Positions 53,633-63,955 are shown, counted from the stretch's first letter. The stretch is 64,000 bases of DNA from Ornithodoros turicata (GCF_037126465.1 NC_088201.1:231900258-231964257); one strand, 5' to 3'. A program made the numbers and translations. The notes: a model not told the origin generated them from the letters alone.

Positions 53633-56600
53633 ATGGATCGCTTGAAAGCGAAAAGGACTGTACTGCGAGGGAGGACCACTCGAATCATCAACGAAAGCAA
53701 AGCTCTTCTTTCATCTGAGACCGCCAGCGCTGAGGAGCTCACCGTTCTACTAGATCGCCTCACCATTTGCAGTACCGACTTGAAAGACGTCGATACCCAG
53801 GAGTATGACAGCTGCTTTGGATACCAAGAGGAAGTAAGCACAGTAGTCTCAAAATTGAACTACAAACTTCGACAAGTTGAAGCTCCGGCTTTGCAGACCA
53901 TGACATCGCAAACTGAGAGGAACGCTCTGTCCTTGAGGGAGTCAACGAGATCTGGAATTAAGTTACCAAAGCTCCAGCTACAAAAGTTCAATGGCGAGCC
54001 CACGCTGTGGCCAAGCTTCTGGGAGCAATACTTAAGCAGCATACATGAAAACGCTACCCTTTCCAACATCGAGAAATTCCAGTACCTGAGATCTCTTCTC
54101 GTTGGACGGGCGTCTGCTGCGATTGAGGGACTCCAGGCCACGGAAGCTTGCTATGATGATGCATTGGAGTTGCTGAAAAAACGTTTTGGTGATAGACAGA
54201 AGATAGAACACGAGTATTTCTCCCGTCTGCGTCAACTTTCCCATATTCGCTCTTCGCACGATACTGGTGGACTGAGGAAGATGTATGATCAGGCCCAGTC
54301 TAGTATGCGGGGATTAAAATCTCTCGGAATAACTGCTGGAAGTTACGCAGCGATGATGAACGACATTCTCCTGAACGCGTTGCCACAGGACATGGTTTTG
54401 GACTACCATCGTAGGAAACAGCAACAAGCAGCACAGCTCGAAAACTCCGAAAAGCAGTTAGAGGATCTCCTCGATTTTCTCCAGAACGATGTTGAAAGCA
54501 GAGAAAAGGCGGGAATATCTAGCCAGGATGGAGGAGTTGTGAAACGAAGAGGGAGTCAGATGAGCCGTCCCAGTGGGCTAGTACTCCAAACGGGTTCTGA
54601 GCCGGCCAAGTGCATCTTTTGCGGCTCTTCGGCGCATACGACTGAACGATGCTCCTCTGATATGAATCTGAGTGCCCGAAAAGAGAAGCTCAAATCTCAG
54701 CGAAGATGTTTCCGATCCACCTGGGTGGGACATATGACGAACCAGTGTGTGAGACGTGTCAAATGCGATAAATGCAAAGGTAGACACGTAACCTCCATGT
54801 GTGACCCGGAGTACAACCCAGCCCAGTCAGCTAGCCCTAAAACGCAAACCCGCAGCGCAGTGATCGCCACGTCCTCAGCCACTTCACGTTCCACGGTTTT
54901 GCTACAGACTTTCCGGGCTTGGGTGGTCGCCGACAAGAAGTGCGCATACATTCGATGATTATTTGACAGCGGTAGTCAAAGTACCTTTGTGCGGGAGGAT
55001 CTTGTTGGCAGCTTGAACTTGCCCGTCCTGAGAGAGGAGGAACTCTCAATAAGCACATTTTCCAGTGATATGGGGAGGAAACCAGAGAGGCGACGAATAG
55101 TGGAGCTCCAGATACGAAGCCAGTATGCCGAGGAGGTAATAACTATGGAAGCAATCGAAATGCCAGTTCTGTGTCATGATCTTCCATCAGCTTCAGCAGA
55201 TGACCGTCACTTGATTCTACTTCAGGAAGCTGGAGAACATGTTGCTGATGTCGTATCGTTCCCAGGCATACCGCAAGTGAAGGGAATTTCGGTCCTTATT
55301 GGGTCGGATCAAATGTGGAAATTGCTGAAAGGAGAGATCCAACGTTACGGGCCAAACGATGAAATCGTTGCCATCAACTCCAAACTAGGATGGACTTTTC
55401 AGGGTCCGACTACCGAACGTTCGCTGATCGCAAGGCAGGCCTGCAACTATGTATCTGTGCTTCGTGTGAGTACACTTTCTGAGGACCTGCGCTGTGACCA
55501 GCTTTTAGAACGATTTTGCAGCCTGGAAGGAGTTGGGATCGTCCACGAAGATGAATCTCCGTCAGCCGAAGGTCATGCCGTTCTCGAGGAGTTCGAGGAA
55601 ACACTGAAGATGAGGGATGGCAGGTACGAGGTTCAGCTTCCGTGGAAACGGACAGATTCGCTGTTGAACGACAACTTCGAGATAGCTAAAGCTAGGCTGA
55701 AGAAACTTGTGTTCTGACTGAACAGGGACAGACATTTGATCGAAGAGTACGACAAAGTTATACGTGGATATCTTCTCAGTGGATACGCAGAAGTTGTTCC
55801 CGTATCCAACCAAGAACAGAACACTGGTGTTTTCTACATGCCACACAGAGAAGTTTTCCGCGAAGCATCTACAACAACCAAGTTGCGTGTAGTGTTCGAC
55901 GCGTCGTCGCATGGTCCCGGAAGTACATCTTGAAATGACCACCTGGAAACTGGACCAAAGCTTCAAGCGGACATGCAGGATATTCTAATCAGGTTTAGGA
56001 TGCATCAGATCGCTATGATAGCGGATATCGAGAAAGCTTTCCTCCAGATCATGGTCCACGAGAGAGATCGTGATGCGCTACGATATCTTTGGTACCGCGA
56101 CGTGCCCTTTCGTGAGATGACGTCTAACGAGCTCTGCGTTCTCAGGATGAGTCGGGTTCCCTTCGGAACGACCGCGAGTCCTTTCCTCCTGGCTGCAACG
56201 CTGTATCACCACTTTCGTCACATCACTGACGATCTAAGGGACATCGCAAGCGACTTGTTATCCTCATTTTACGTGGACGACTTGGTAACAGGAGCTGATA
56301 ACGTTGAACAAGCCACGAGGATGCATCGTCAGGCTTTGGCAGTCATTGAACACAGAAAATGGGCATCGAATGAACCCCAGTTGAAGTCTGTGTTCAGAAA
56401 GTGTGAGACTGACGAGTCGATACATCAAAAGGTACTTGGAGTTCCCTGGAATACTGAAACTGACAGCTTGATGCCAAATTTAGAAGCCGTGGAAACGTTT
56501 GTGGCAACTTCACCAGTAACCAAAAGGAACATACTCCAAGGCACCGCAAGACTGTTTGACCCTTTGGGATTCCTCAATCCGTTTACGTTCAGGGCCCGAT

Positions 56601-58882
56601 CCATGTTTCAAGACCTATGGAAGAAAAAGGTTGGATGGGACGAAGGTATCCCATGTGATGCTCAGCAGAAGTGGATCGAATGGTGTAATGAACTATATAC
56701 ATTATCAGCACTAGAGATTCCCCGTTGCGTCGTTCCAGCGAATGCATCTGCGTTTCAAATGCATATATTTTGTAATGCCAGTCCTCTTGGTTATGGGGCA
56801 GTGGCTTACCTGAGAACCGCAAACACAAAGGGCGAGATTTCAACGCATTTAATACTCTCAAAAACTCGTCTAGCACCTATCAAGCAGCTCTCTCTTCCAA
56901 GACTAGAGCTTATGGGAATGCTTATCGGAGCGACAATGCTCACTTACCTGCAAAGGACACTGTATAAACTACAGTTCGACTATTTTATGTGGACCGACCC
57001 CATGATCGCATTGTGGTGGATACGACGCCGGCCAACCGAATGGAAAGTGTTCGTCAGCAATCGAGTAAATGAAAACCAACGTTTTACCGAAATATCGCAT
57101 TGGGCACACTGCCTTGGGACCGAAAACCCAGCCGACCACTTGACAAGAGGCATTACTGCGCTAAAACTGATTAGCAGTCAAAGCTGGTGGCATGGGCCTA
57201 AGTGGCTAGCCGGAGACTGCGGGTGCTGGCCGAACGATTTCGTCGAACAGGATCCACGAACGGATGAGGAACGCCTACAATGTCAGGCATTACTGCAAGT
57301 GGCGTTGCAACAATGGTCGCCACTTCTTGATTTGGATGCGTTCGGCAAGTATTCCCGTGTTTTGCGAACGACTGCCTGGATTCTTCGATTCATTGCAAAT
57401 TGTCGGCATCAGGAAGAACGGCTCACGGGTGCCTTGTCTGCAGACGAAGTACTTCATGCGGAAACGTACTGGGTACGTACTTCGCAGGCCGCAACGTATC
57501 CAGATGAGGTTTATGCACTGAGGGAGAAGCTGGAATTTCCCACGAACTCGAAGATCGCAAATTTGCAGCCGTTTCTGGATGCAACTGGTGTTCTCCGGCT
57601 TAAGGGTCGGCTTCACTATGCGGATGAAGTAGAACAAGTCAAGCATCCCATCATCATTTCGAAGGAGCACCGCCTGGCACACCTTATAGCGTCTGCTTCA
57701 CACAACCACACACAACATGGAGGACTCTAGGACACCATGAACGACCTTAGGGAAAAATGGTGGATTCCCCATGCTAGACAATTTGTGAAGACTGTGATCT
57801 TCCGCTGCCCAACGTGCAAACGCTTCCGACTTCAGCCAGCGAGAGCACCTACTGCTCCGTTACCTGCAGAGCGAGTAACCCCCAATCTTCCGTTTGAAGT
57901 GGCAGGAGTAGATTTTGTCGGCCCAGTTTTTGTAAAAACCGATGACGGATCAAAGAGATCTTATATCTCATTGTTTACTTGTGCCGTTACCAGGGCGGTA
58001 CATTTCGAACTAATCAGCAACCTCGGAGCCAACGCATTCCTTCTTGCATTCAGGAGATTTGTGTACCGTCGTGGAATACCCTCGGTGATGTACTCAGATA
58101 ACGCCTTGACATTTAAAAAGGCCGCGAAAGATATCCAGAAGTGAGGGAGTCTAATACGGCAAGACGACGTGCAGAATTATATGGCCACAACTATGATCAG
58201 CTGGAGGTTCATGCCGGAAAGAGCACCGCGGTGGGGCGGGTTTTGGGAGAGACTCGTTCGGACCCTTAAACATGCTCTACGAAGAGTCATCGGAAAGCAG
58301 TCGTTGACGATCGAAGAAATGGAAACGGTGCTAGCCGGAGCCGCAGCAGCAGTAAACTCACGGCCCATCACGTGCTTGCATTCCTCACCCAACGAGCCTA
58401 CTGCTCTGACACCAGCGCACCTCCTAGTTGGAAAACGCTTGATTGCCTTGCCATCTTCGAAACGACCAGACCCAACCAGATCAACTACAGAAGCGCTTTC
58501 GCGAAGGTGGGTGCACCAGCAAAAGATAGCTGACCACTTTTGGAAACGTTGGCACAAGGACTATCTGTGGGAGTTGCGATCGGCCCATGTATCACGTACC
58601 ACGCCTTCTCATTCCATGAAAGAAGGCGATCTTGTACTCGTTCATGGAGAACGAACACCGAAGCAAGTTTGGAAAACAGCACGGATTGTGAAGTTTCATC
58701 GAGGAAGAGATGGAGAGAACAGGTCATGTTCCATCAAGCTGCCATCAGGCAACATCACAAGACGACCTGTACAGCAGCTGTACCCATTCGAGGGTCATCT
58801 CCAACGTGCTAGTGACGGCCATTCCGGGGGGGGGGGGGGGAGGATGTTGCGGAATGAGACCTGCAGCGCGAACCGTGCTTGA
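53633..58882 (+). pseudogene. BEL/Pao Gag-Pol polyprotein with five in-frame stops
   Basis: Start ATG 53633. Domains in order: Gag-like capsid region (KLPKLQLQKFNGEPTLWPSF; 'FQYLRSLLVGRASAAIEG'); zinc knuckle CIFCGSSAHTTERC (near 54610-54651); a second Cys-rich patch (CDKCKGRHVTSMC); aspartic protease (LFDSGSQSTFV, just past the first stop); RT ('ADIEKAFLQIMVHERD', VPFGTTASPFLLAA, catalytic FYVDDLVTGA near 56269-56298); A17-type/connection region (GTARLFDPLGFLNPFTFRA); RNase H-like (LPRLELMGMLIGA); integrase (VDFVGPVF...; 'YSDNALTFKKAAKD'; WGGFWERLVRTLKHALR) and a C-terminal domain (GDLVLVHGERTPK). Stops are TGA at 54956, 55715, 55931 and 58142, and TAG at 57728. The protease sequence resumes right after the first stop, so these are point nonsense changes. 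Confidence 0.9.
58825..58844 (+). promoter_or_regulatory. Polypurine tract of the BEL element
   Basis: A long G-run ending GGGAGGA directly before the 3' LTR. G-run length is uncertain in any assembly. Confidence 0.7.
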
Positions 58883-59103
58883 TTTAGATTTTTCATGTAC
58901 TGAAAGACGACGAGGTTGTTTGGACCTTTCAGGATTTTGTTGCTTTGTTTTTTTTTAGTGTTGTAACTCGTGAACGACGAGGAAGAAAAAACTAATTTTT
59001 TGAATTTTGGAAGGTTCGAGTCCTTTTGTCTAGCTCATCGAATGTCCTGCGTCACTCTGATCGAAACGAAATCCGGTTAGTAGCTCTCCATCTGACCATA
59101 ACA
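58845..59103 (+). repeat. 3' LTR of the BEL element
   Basis: Direct repeat of 53323-53586, followed by the AGGC duplication and then the continuation of the non-LTR element. Confidence 0.92.
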
Positions 59104-59700
59104 AGGCGATCGGGGTTCCATACTTCGAATCTCCTCTCCGGACTCTCGAACCTCCAGACTCCTCTGGCTACCCGCTAACGGACCGCCGACATACTACATC
59201 TGCCATGCTGAGAAGAGTTGACCCAGCGCTCTCTCTCCGCATGCCAGCACATATCTCTCGTCAAGACGCCGTATTAGTTCATCGAATGCGCCTCGACGTG
59301 GCCTTCACAGCACAGTGGCGTTACGTACCGCTTGAGACAAGTTAACTTTCCCCACTGCACTCACTGCGGTGGTGTTGAAGATCTCGAGCACATTCTTCTC
59401 CACTGCCCACACTACCACCCTTCCCGCTCCGTACTCTCCGCCTCCCTCAACGAGCTAGACTCCCGTCCCCTCTCCCTCACAACATTGCTTGGCCCCTGGC
59501 CGCATCCACCTTCCACCTCACCAACGCTCTGCCCTCAAGGCTCTCTTCGCCTTTTTGGACGCCACAGGACTTCGATCCTTATTGTGACGGGACCCATTAT
59601 TTCATTCCCCGCTTCACCTCAAGCAAAGGGGTAGAGTATCGCCCCCGGCGATAAAACTCCCGACCCATCATCCTGAAATAAAGTTGTTGTTTTTTGTGCC
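59104..59700 (+). pseudogene. Non-LTR retrotransposon C-terminus and 3' UTR (right part of the split element)
   Basis: Coding resumes with 'SRQDAVLVHRMRLDVAFTAQ' and the Cys/His cluster CTHCGGVEDLEHILLHC (near 59353-59403), typical of the C-terminal region of RNase H-bearing LINEs. There is one frame change near 59330. The ORF appears to end near 59585 (SLL then TGA). The 3' UTR has GGGGTAGAGTATCGCC and ends in AATAAAGTTGTTG. The same 3' end is seen at 18760-18904. Confidence 0.8.
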
Positions 59701-59711
59701 TGCCTAACGTG

Positions 59712-59846
59712 TTCGGTGTGGTCTAGGATACCCGGCTTTCACCCAGGAGCCCTGGGTTCGGTACCCGGCTTCGGAATTTCAGGTCCCATGGTGTAATGGC
59801 CTGGACTCAGAATACAGCGATCCGAGTTTGACTCTCAGTGGGACCT
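59712..59846 (+). pseudogene. Degenerate tRNA-Glu-like/tRNA-Gln-like pair
   Basis: Glu-like part 59712-59776 lacks part of the D-arm but keeps GGCTTTCACCC (TTC anticodon). Gln-like part 59782-59846 lacks several D-arm bases and has TCAGAATAC in the anticodon region. First, most decayed pair of the array. Confidence 0.7.
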
Positions 59847-59863
59847 GTCTGTTTTTGTATCTA

Positions 59864-60628
59864 CAGTCAACCCTCGATTTATGAACACGCTCTGTTCCCC
59901 GAAAAATCGTTCATAAATCGAGGGATTCATAAATCGAAAATTCAGTTAACTGAGTTCTATCGAGCAAATGGAACAGTATTTCCCAGTTGGGATTGTGTTT
60001 ATAATGCGATATATTGTGTAATTTTGCTTTTGACCATGCCTTCTGCTGTATCAATCTCACAAAGAACAGACGTTAGCGCATTCACACTCTGTTTATCATG
60101 CAATACTAAATTGTTTAATTTTGCTTTGGACCATGCCTTCCGCTGTGTCAATATGGGAAAGAAGATATGTCACTACATTCGCACTGGACTGGACTGGTCT
60201 CGGATTTCCTCCGAGATTTTTAACGTCCGTTTTTTAATCTCCGGGTCACAGCGCCCACCTTATTCCTCAACTGAGGTCAAACACTCGGTCGCATCTTGAG
60301 CGACCCCGGACAACCGGTTTGTTGTTTCAAGGGGTTAAGAACCGAGGTCCCAATACCTGGAAAACGTTTTGTCCGTTCAGGCGTCATTCATAAAACCACG
60401 GAATTATCCCTTTGAAGGTTTCTGTTGACCTCAGAACGATCCGTTCATAAATTGTGGGCAAAAACGCTGGGCAACTCCTTGTTGGTTCCCAGAAATTTCG
60501 TTCATTATTCGAATATCGAGGCTCATAAAAAGAGGGAAAAATGAATGGAAAAAGTTTGGTTCCCCGTGCTCGTGTTCATAAAACGAGGGAATTCATAAAT
60601 CGAAGGTTCATAAATCGAGGGTTGACTG
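59864..60628. mobile_element. Pogo/Tigger-like MITE (765 bp) with TA duplication
   Basis: Termini CAGTCAACCCTCGATTTATG and its complement CATAAATCGAGGGTTGACTG, with TA on each side (59862-59863 and 60629-60630). Elsewhere in the array the spacer reads GTATCTATACCTG without the insert, which gives the empty site directly. The interior has many internal TTCATAAATCGAG-like motifs and no transposase. Confidence 0.85.
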
Positions 60629-60704
60629 TATACCTGTTTCAGGCGTTGATTATTTTTTTCATCTCAATCCCTTTTTTTCTATCGACCAATTCCTGCATAA
60701 CGTG

Positions 60705-61027
60705 TCCTGTGTGGTCTCGTGGCTAGGATACCAGCCATTCAACGAGGAGGCACGGGTCCGATTCCCTGCAGCGGAATTTCAGTTGTAATGGTCAGCACTG
60801 TGGTGTCTGAATCGAGCGATACGAGGTCGCCTCTCAGTGGGACCTATCTGTTTTTGTATCTATACGTTTTTCAGGCGTAGTCTACTTTCTCGTTTCAATC
60901 CCTTTGTCAATCGAACACCTCCCTAAGGTGTCCAGTGTGGTCTAGTGACTAAGATACCTGGCTTTCACCCAGGAGGCTGGGTCTGGTTCCCGGCATCGAG
61001 TTTCAGGTCCCATGGTGTAATGGTCTG
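60705..61027 (+). repeat. tRNA pair repeats: two decayed pairs
   Basis: Glu-like 60705-60776 (ATTCAAC in the anticodon loop, weak stem) with Gln-like 60781-60845; then Glu-like 60931-61000 with a Gln-like truncated to 61007-61027. Part of a 655-bp higher-order unit with the pair at 61121-61268. Confidence 0.7.
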
Positions 61028-61120
61028 TTTTTGTCTGTTTTTCTATCTACGTTTTTCAGGCGTAGACTACTTTTTTCGTTTCAATCCCTTTTTTCAATCG
61101 AACAACTCCTGCCTAACGTG

Positions 61121-61190
61121 TCCGGTGTGGTCTAGTGACCAAGATACCTGGCTTTCACCCAGGAGGCCCGGGTCAGATTCCCAGCATCGA
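61121..61190 (+). pseudogene. tRNA-Glu-like (TTC anticodon)
   Basis: TCCGGTGTGGTCTAGTGACC... with anticodon stem-loop CCTGG CTTTCAC CCAGG perfect, but the 3' acceptor strand (CATCGAG) no longer pairs fully with TCCGGTG and the T-loop B box is altered (GGGTCAGATTCC). Confidence 0.6.
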
Positions 61191-61196
61191 GTTTCA

Positions 61197-61268
61197 GGTC
61201 CCATGGTGTAATGGTCCGCACTCTCGACTCTGAATCCAGCGATCCGAGTTCGACTCTCGGTGGGACCT
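61197..61268 (+). tRNA. tRNA-Gln-like (CTG anticodon), near-intact
   Basis: 72 nt. Acceptor GGTCCCA pairs with TGGGACC, T-arm CCGAG TTCGACT CTCGG is perfect and the B box GAGTTCGACTC is good. Anticodon loop CTCTGAA (CTG, Gln); one mismatch in its stem. Lies 6 nt after the Glu-like copy and is followed by CTGTTTTTG, a Pol III terminator. An identical copy follows 655 bp downstream. Confidence 0.55.
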
Positions 61269-61359
61269 GTCTGTTTTTGTATCTATACCTGTTTCAGGCA
61301 TTGATTATTTTTTTCATCTCAATACCTTTTTTTCTATCGACCAGTTCCTGCATAACGTG

Positions 61360-61682
61360 TCCTGTGTGGTCTCGTGGCTAGGATACCTGCCATTCAACGA
61401 GGAGGCACGGGTCCGATTCCCTGCAGCGGAATTTCAGTTGTAATGGTCAGCACTGTGGTGTCTGAATCGAGCGATACGAGGTCGCCTCTCAGTGGGACCT
61501 ATCTGTTTTTGTATCTATACGTTTTTCAGGCGTAGTCTACTTTCTCGTTTCAATCCCTTTGTCAATCGAACACCTGCCTAAGGTGTCCAGTGTGGTCTAG
61601 TGACTAAGATACCTGGCTTTCACCCAGGAGGCTGGGTCTGGTTCCCGGCATCGAGTTTCAGGTCCCATGGTGTAATGGTCTG
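61360..61682 (+). repeat. tRNA pair repeats: second copy of the two decayed pairs
   Basis: 655 bp downstream of 60705-61027 and nearly identical: Glu-like 61360-61431, Gln-like 61436-61500, Glu-like 61586-61655, truncated Gln-like 61662-61682. Confidence 0.7.
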
Positions 61683-61775
61683 TTTTTGTCTGTTTTTCTA
61701 TCTACGTTTTTCAGGCGTAGACTACTTTTTTCGTTTCAATCCCTTTTTTCAATCGAACAACTCCTGCCTAACGTG

Positions 61776-61845
61776 TCCGGTGTGGTCTAGTGACCAAGAT
61801 ACCTGGCTTTCACCCAGGAGGCCCGGGTCAGATTCCCAGCATCGA
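61776..61845 (+). pseudogene. tRNA-Glu-like (TTC anticodon)
   Basis: 655-bp repeat of 61121-61190 with the same acceptor and B-box defects. Confidence 0.6.
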
Positions 61846-61851
61846 GTTTCA

Positions 61852-61923
61852 GGTCCCATGGTGTAATGGTCCGCACTCTCGACTCTGAATCCAGCGATCC
61901 GAGTTCGACTCTCGGTGGGACCT
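61852..61923 (+). tRNA. tRNA-Gln-like (CTG anticodon), near-intact
   Basis: Same sequence as 61197-61268, with the T5 terminator 5 nt after its end. Confidence 0.55.
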
Positions 61924-62014
61924 GTCTGTTTTTGTATCTATACCTGTTTCAGGCATTGATTATTTTTTTCATCTCAATACCTTTTTTTCTATCGACCAAT
62001 TCCTGCATAACGTG

Positions 62015-62155
62015 TCCTGTGTGGTCTCGTGGCTAGGGTACCTGGCATTCAACGAGGAGGCACGGGTCCGATTCCCGGCAGCGGAATTTCAGTTGTAATG
62101 CTCAGCACTGTGGAGTCTGAATCGAGCGATACGAGGTCGCCTCTCAGTGGGACCT
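62015..62155 (+). pseudogene. Decayed tRNA pair (third copy of the first pair type)
   Basis: Glu-like 62015-62086 and Gln-like 62091-62155, 655 bp after 61360; followed by the T5 terminator. Confidence 0.65.
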
Positions 62156-62244
62156 GTCTGTTTTTGTATCTATTCGTTTTTCAGGCGTAGACTACTTTTT
62201 CGTTTCAATCCCTTTTATCAATCGAACAACTCCTCCTTAAGATG

Positions 62245-62315
62245 TACGGTGTGGTCTAGTGACTAAGATACCAGGCTTTCACCCGGGAGGCCCGGATCTG
62301 ATTCCCAGCATCGAA
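62245..62315 (+). pseudogene. tRNA-Glu-like (TTC anticodon)
   Basis: TACGGTGTGGTCTAG..., anticodon loop CTTTCAC; the B box is damaged (GGATCTGATTCC) and the acceptor 3' strand ends CATCGAA. It opens the 236-bp repeat series. Confidence 0.55.
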
Positions 62316-62320
62316 TTTAA

Positions 62321-62392
62321 GGTCCCAGGGTGTAATGGTCTGCACTCTGGACTCTCAATCCAGCGATCCGAGTTCGACTCTCGGTGGGGCCT
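62321..62392 (+). tRNA. tRNA with a Gln-type body and CTC anticodon
   Basis: 72 nt. Acceptor GGTCCCA/TGGGGCC (one T-G pair), anticodon stem CTGGA/TCCAG perfect, loop CTCTCAA, so anticodon CTC (Glu) instead of the CTG of the Gln copies at 61197 and 61852. T-arm CCGAG TTCGACT CTCGG perfect. T5 terminator 5 nt after the end. Confidence 0.55.
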
Positions 62393-62480
62393 GTCTGTTT
62401 TTGTATCTAAACTGTTTCAGGCTTTGACTGCTTGTTTCATGTCATCCCTTGTTTCTATCGACCACCGCCTCCATAATGTG

Positions 62481-62864
62481 TCCGGTGTGGTCTAGTGGTT
62501 AGGATACCTGGCTTTCACCCGGGAGGCCCGGATCTGATTCCCAGCATCGAATTTAAGGTCCCAGGGTGTAATGGTCTGCACTCTGGACTCTCAATCCAGC
62601 GATCCGAGTTCGGCTTTCGGTGGGGCCTGTCTGTTTTTGTATCTAAACTGTTTCAGGCTTTGACTGCTTGTTTCATGTCATCCCTTGTTTCTATCGACCA
62701 CCGCCTGCATAATGTGTCCGGTGTGGTCTAGTGGTTAGGATACCCGGCTTTCACCCGGGAGGCCCGGATCTGATTCCCAGCATCGAATTTAAGGTCCCAG
62801 GGTGTAATGGTCTGCACTCTGGACTCTCAATCCAGCGATCCGAGTTCGGTTTTCGATGGGGCCT
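62481..62864 (+). repeat. Two further 236-bp units of the tRNA pair
   Basis: Glu-like 62481-62551 and Gln-body/CTC 62557-62628; Glu-like 62717-62787 and Gln-body/CTC 62793-62864. Starts are exactly 236 bp apart. The T-loops of the Gln-body copies are drifting (TTCGGCT, TTCGGTT), with the last also changed in the T-stem (TTCGATGG). Confidence 0.75.
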
Positions 62865-62952
62865 GTCTGTTTTTGTATCTAAACTGTTTCAGGCTTTGAC
62901 TGCTTGTTTCATGTCATCCCTTGTTTCTATCGACCACCGCCTGCATAATGTG

Positions 62953-63044
62953 TCCGGTGTGGTCTAGTGGTTAGGATACCCGGCTTTCACCCGGGAGGCC
63001 CGGATCTGATTCCCAGCATCGAATCTAAGGTCCCATGGTGTAAT
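62953..63044 (+). pseudogene. tRNA-Glu-like plus truncated Gln-like, interrupted by an RT insertion
   Basis: Glu-like 62953-63023; the Gln-like copy stops at GGTCCCATGGTGTAAT (63029-63044), where non-LTR sequence begins. The tRNA array resumes at about 63729. Confidence 0.7.
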
Positions 63045-63720
63045 TTTTATTTGAAAGATACTGCCGGCCATCTCTTGATGGCCATGGCAGAGGAGGTGAG
63101 TACACTACATACAACACATACAACATACAGCTATACACAGTGCAAAATGTCAAGAGTTGAACATCTGAAGTCAAGAAAGAAAGTTAGTCTACAAGACCTT
63201 GTAAAAACCGGGTTGGTGATGAAATCTGTGTAACACAAGAGGGCAATTTGTTCCATTCTCGTACAGTGGGTGGAAAAAAAGAAAATTTAAACACATCTTT
63301 ATTGCAACGAAACTCACGGATTAATTTACTATGTTTCAGTCTTGTGGATCGGCTCGAATTGTAAGTAAAGTAATCGCAGAACTTGAGCCCATTAGTACCG
63401 CTGACTATATCGTGCAAAAACTTCAGACGCCGAATTTTCCTTCGTTGAGCCAAGGTTGGCAAACCAGATTTAGCATAGAGTGAAGTCGAAGATGTGTGCT
63501 GACCATATGCATTATATATAAATCGAAGGGCTTTTTTCTGCACAGATTCTAGCATGTTAGTATGCGTCTGTACGTAGGGATCCCAAAGAATATCCGCGTA
63601 CTCTAAAATTGGCCGCACTAACGTAGTGTAAGCCGTCAGCTTCGTTGCAGACGTACAGTGGCGCATCGTCCTCCTCAGTGACCAAAGTTTACGGGATGCT
63701 TTGGTAGCAACTAATGGTCG
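63045..63720 (-). pseudogene. 5'-truncated non-LTR retrotransposon RT C-terminus
   Basis: Minus-strand ORF 63184-63666 (about 160 aa) with 'TTLVRPILEYADILWDPY', 'NMLESVQKKALRFIYNAYG', 'LPTLAQRRKIRRLKFLHDI' and a C-terminal WNKLPSCV. This is the C-terminal region of Jockey/CR1-like RTs. No catalytic RT motifs are included, so only the 3' part was copied. It is inserted in a Gln-like repeat; repeated TAATGGTCGGCACT at the right edge blurs the target duplication. Confidence 0.82.
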
Positions 63721-63728
63721 GCACTAAT

Positions 63729-63790
63729 GGTAATGGTCGGCACTCTGGACTCTCAATCCAGCGATCCGAGTTCGACTCTCGGTGGGGCCT
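63729..63790 (+). pseudogene. tRNA Gln-body (CTC anticodon) copy missing its 5' end
   Basis: Right side of the interrupted copy: TAATGGTCGGCACTCTGG, loop CTCTCAA, T-arm CCGAG TTCGACT CTCGG and end GGGGCCT. T5 terminator follows. Confidence 0.6.
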
Positions 63791-63879
63791 GTCTGTTTTT
63801 GTATCTAAACTGTTTCAGGCTTTGACTGCTTGTTTCATCTCATCTCTTTTTTTCTATCGACCACCGCCTGCCTAACGTG

Positions 63880-63951
63880 TCCGGTGTGGTCTAGTGGCTA
63901 GGATACCAGGCTTTCACCCAGGAGGCCTGGGTGCGATTCCCGGCATCGGAA
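63880..63951 (+). tRNA. tRNA-Glu-like (TTC anticodon), best-folding copy
   Basis: 72 nt. The acceptor TCCGGTG pairs fully with CATCGGA (one G-T). D-arm GTCTAGTGGCTAGGAT is canonical; anticodon loop CTTTCAC; one A-A mismatch in the anticodon stem (CCAGG/CCAGG); T-arm CTGGG TGCGATT CCCGG pairs. Of all Glu-like copies in the window this one has the most intact acceptor and T-arm. Confidence 0.55.
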
Positions 63952-63955
63952 TTTG

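Larger units (their letters stand above)
53323..59103 (+). mobile_element. BEL/Pao LTR retrotransposon, full-length but with in-frame stops
   Basis: LTRs 53323-53586 and 58845-59103 start TGTTGCGG and end ATAACA. A primer binding site lies 3 bp after the 5' LTR and a G-rich polypurine tract directly before the 3' LTR. A single reading frame runs from 53633 to 58882 with five stop codons (54956, 55715, 55931, 57728, 58142) and no frameshift. The element sits inside the RNase H/C-terminal part of a non-LTR element, with a 4-bp AGGC duplication. Confidence 0.93.
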
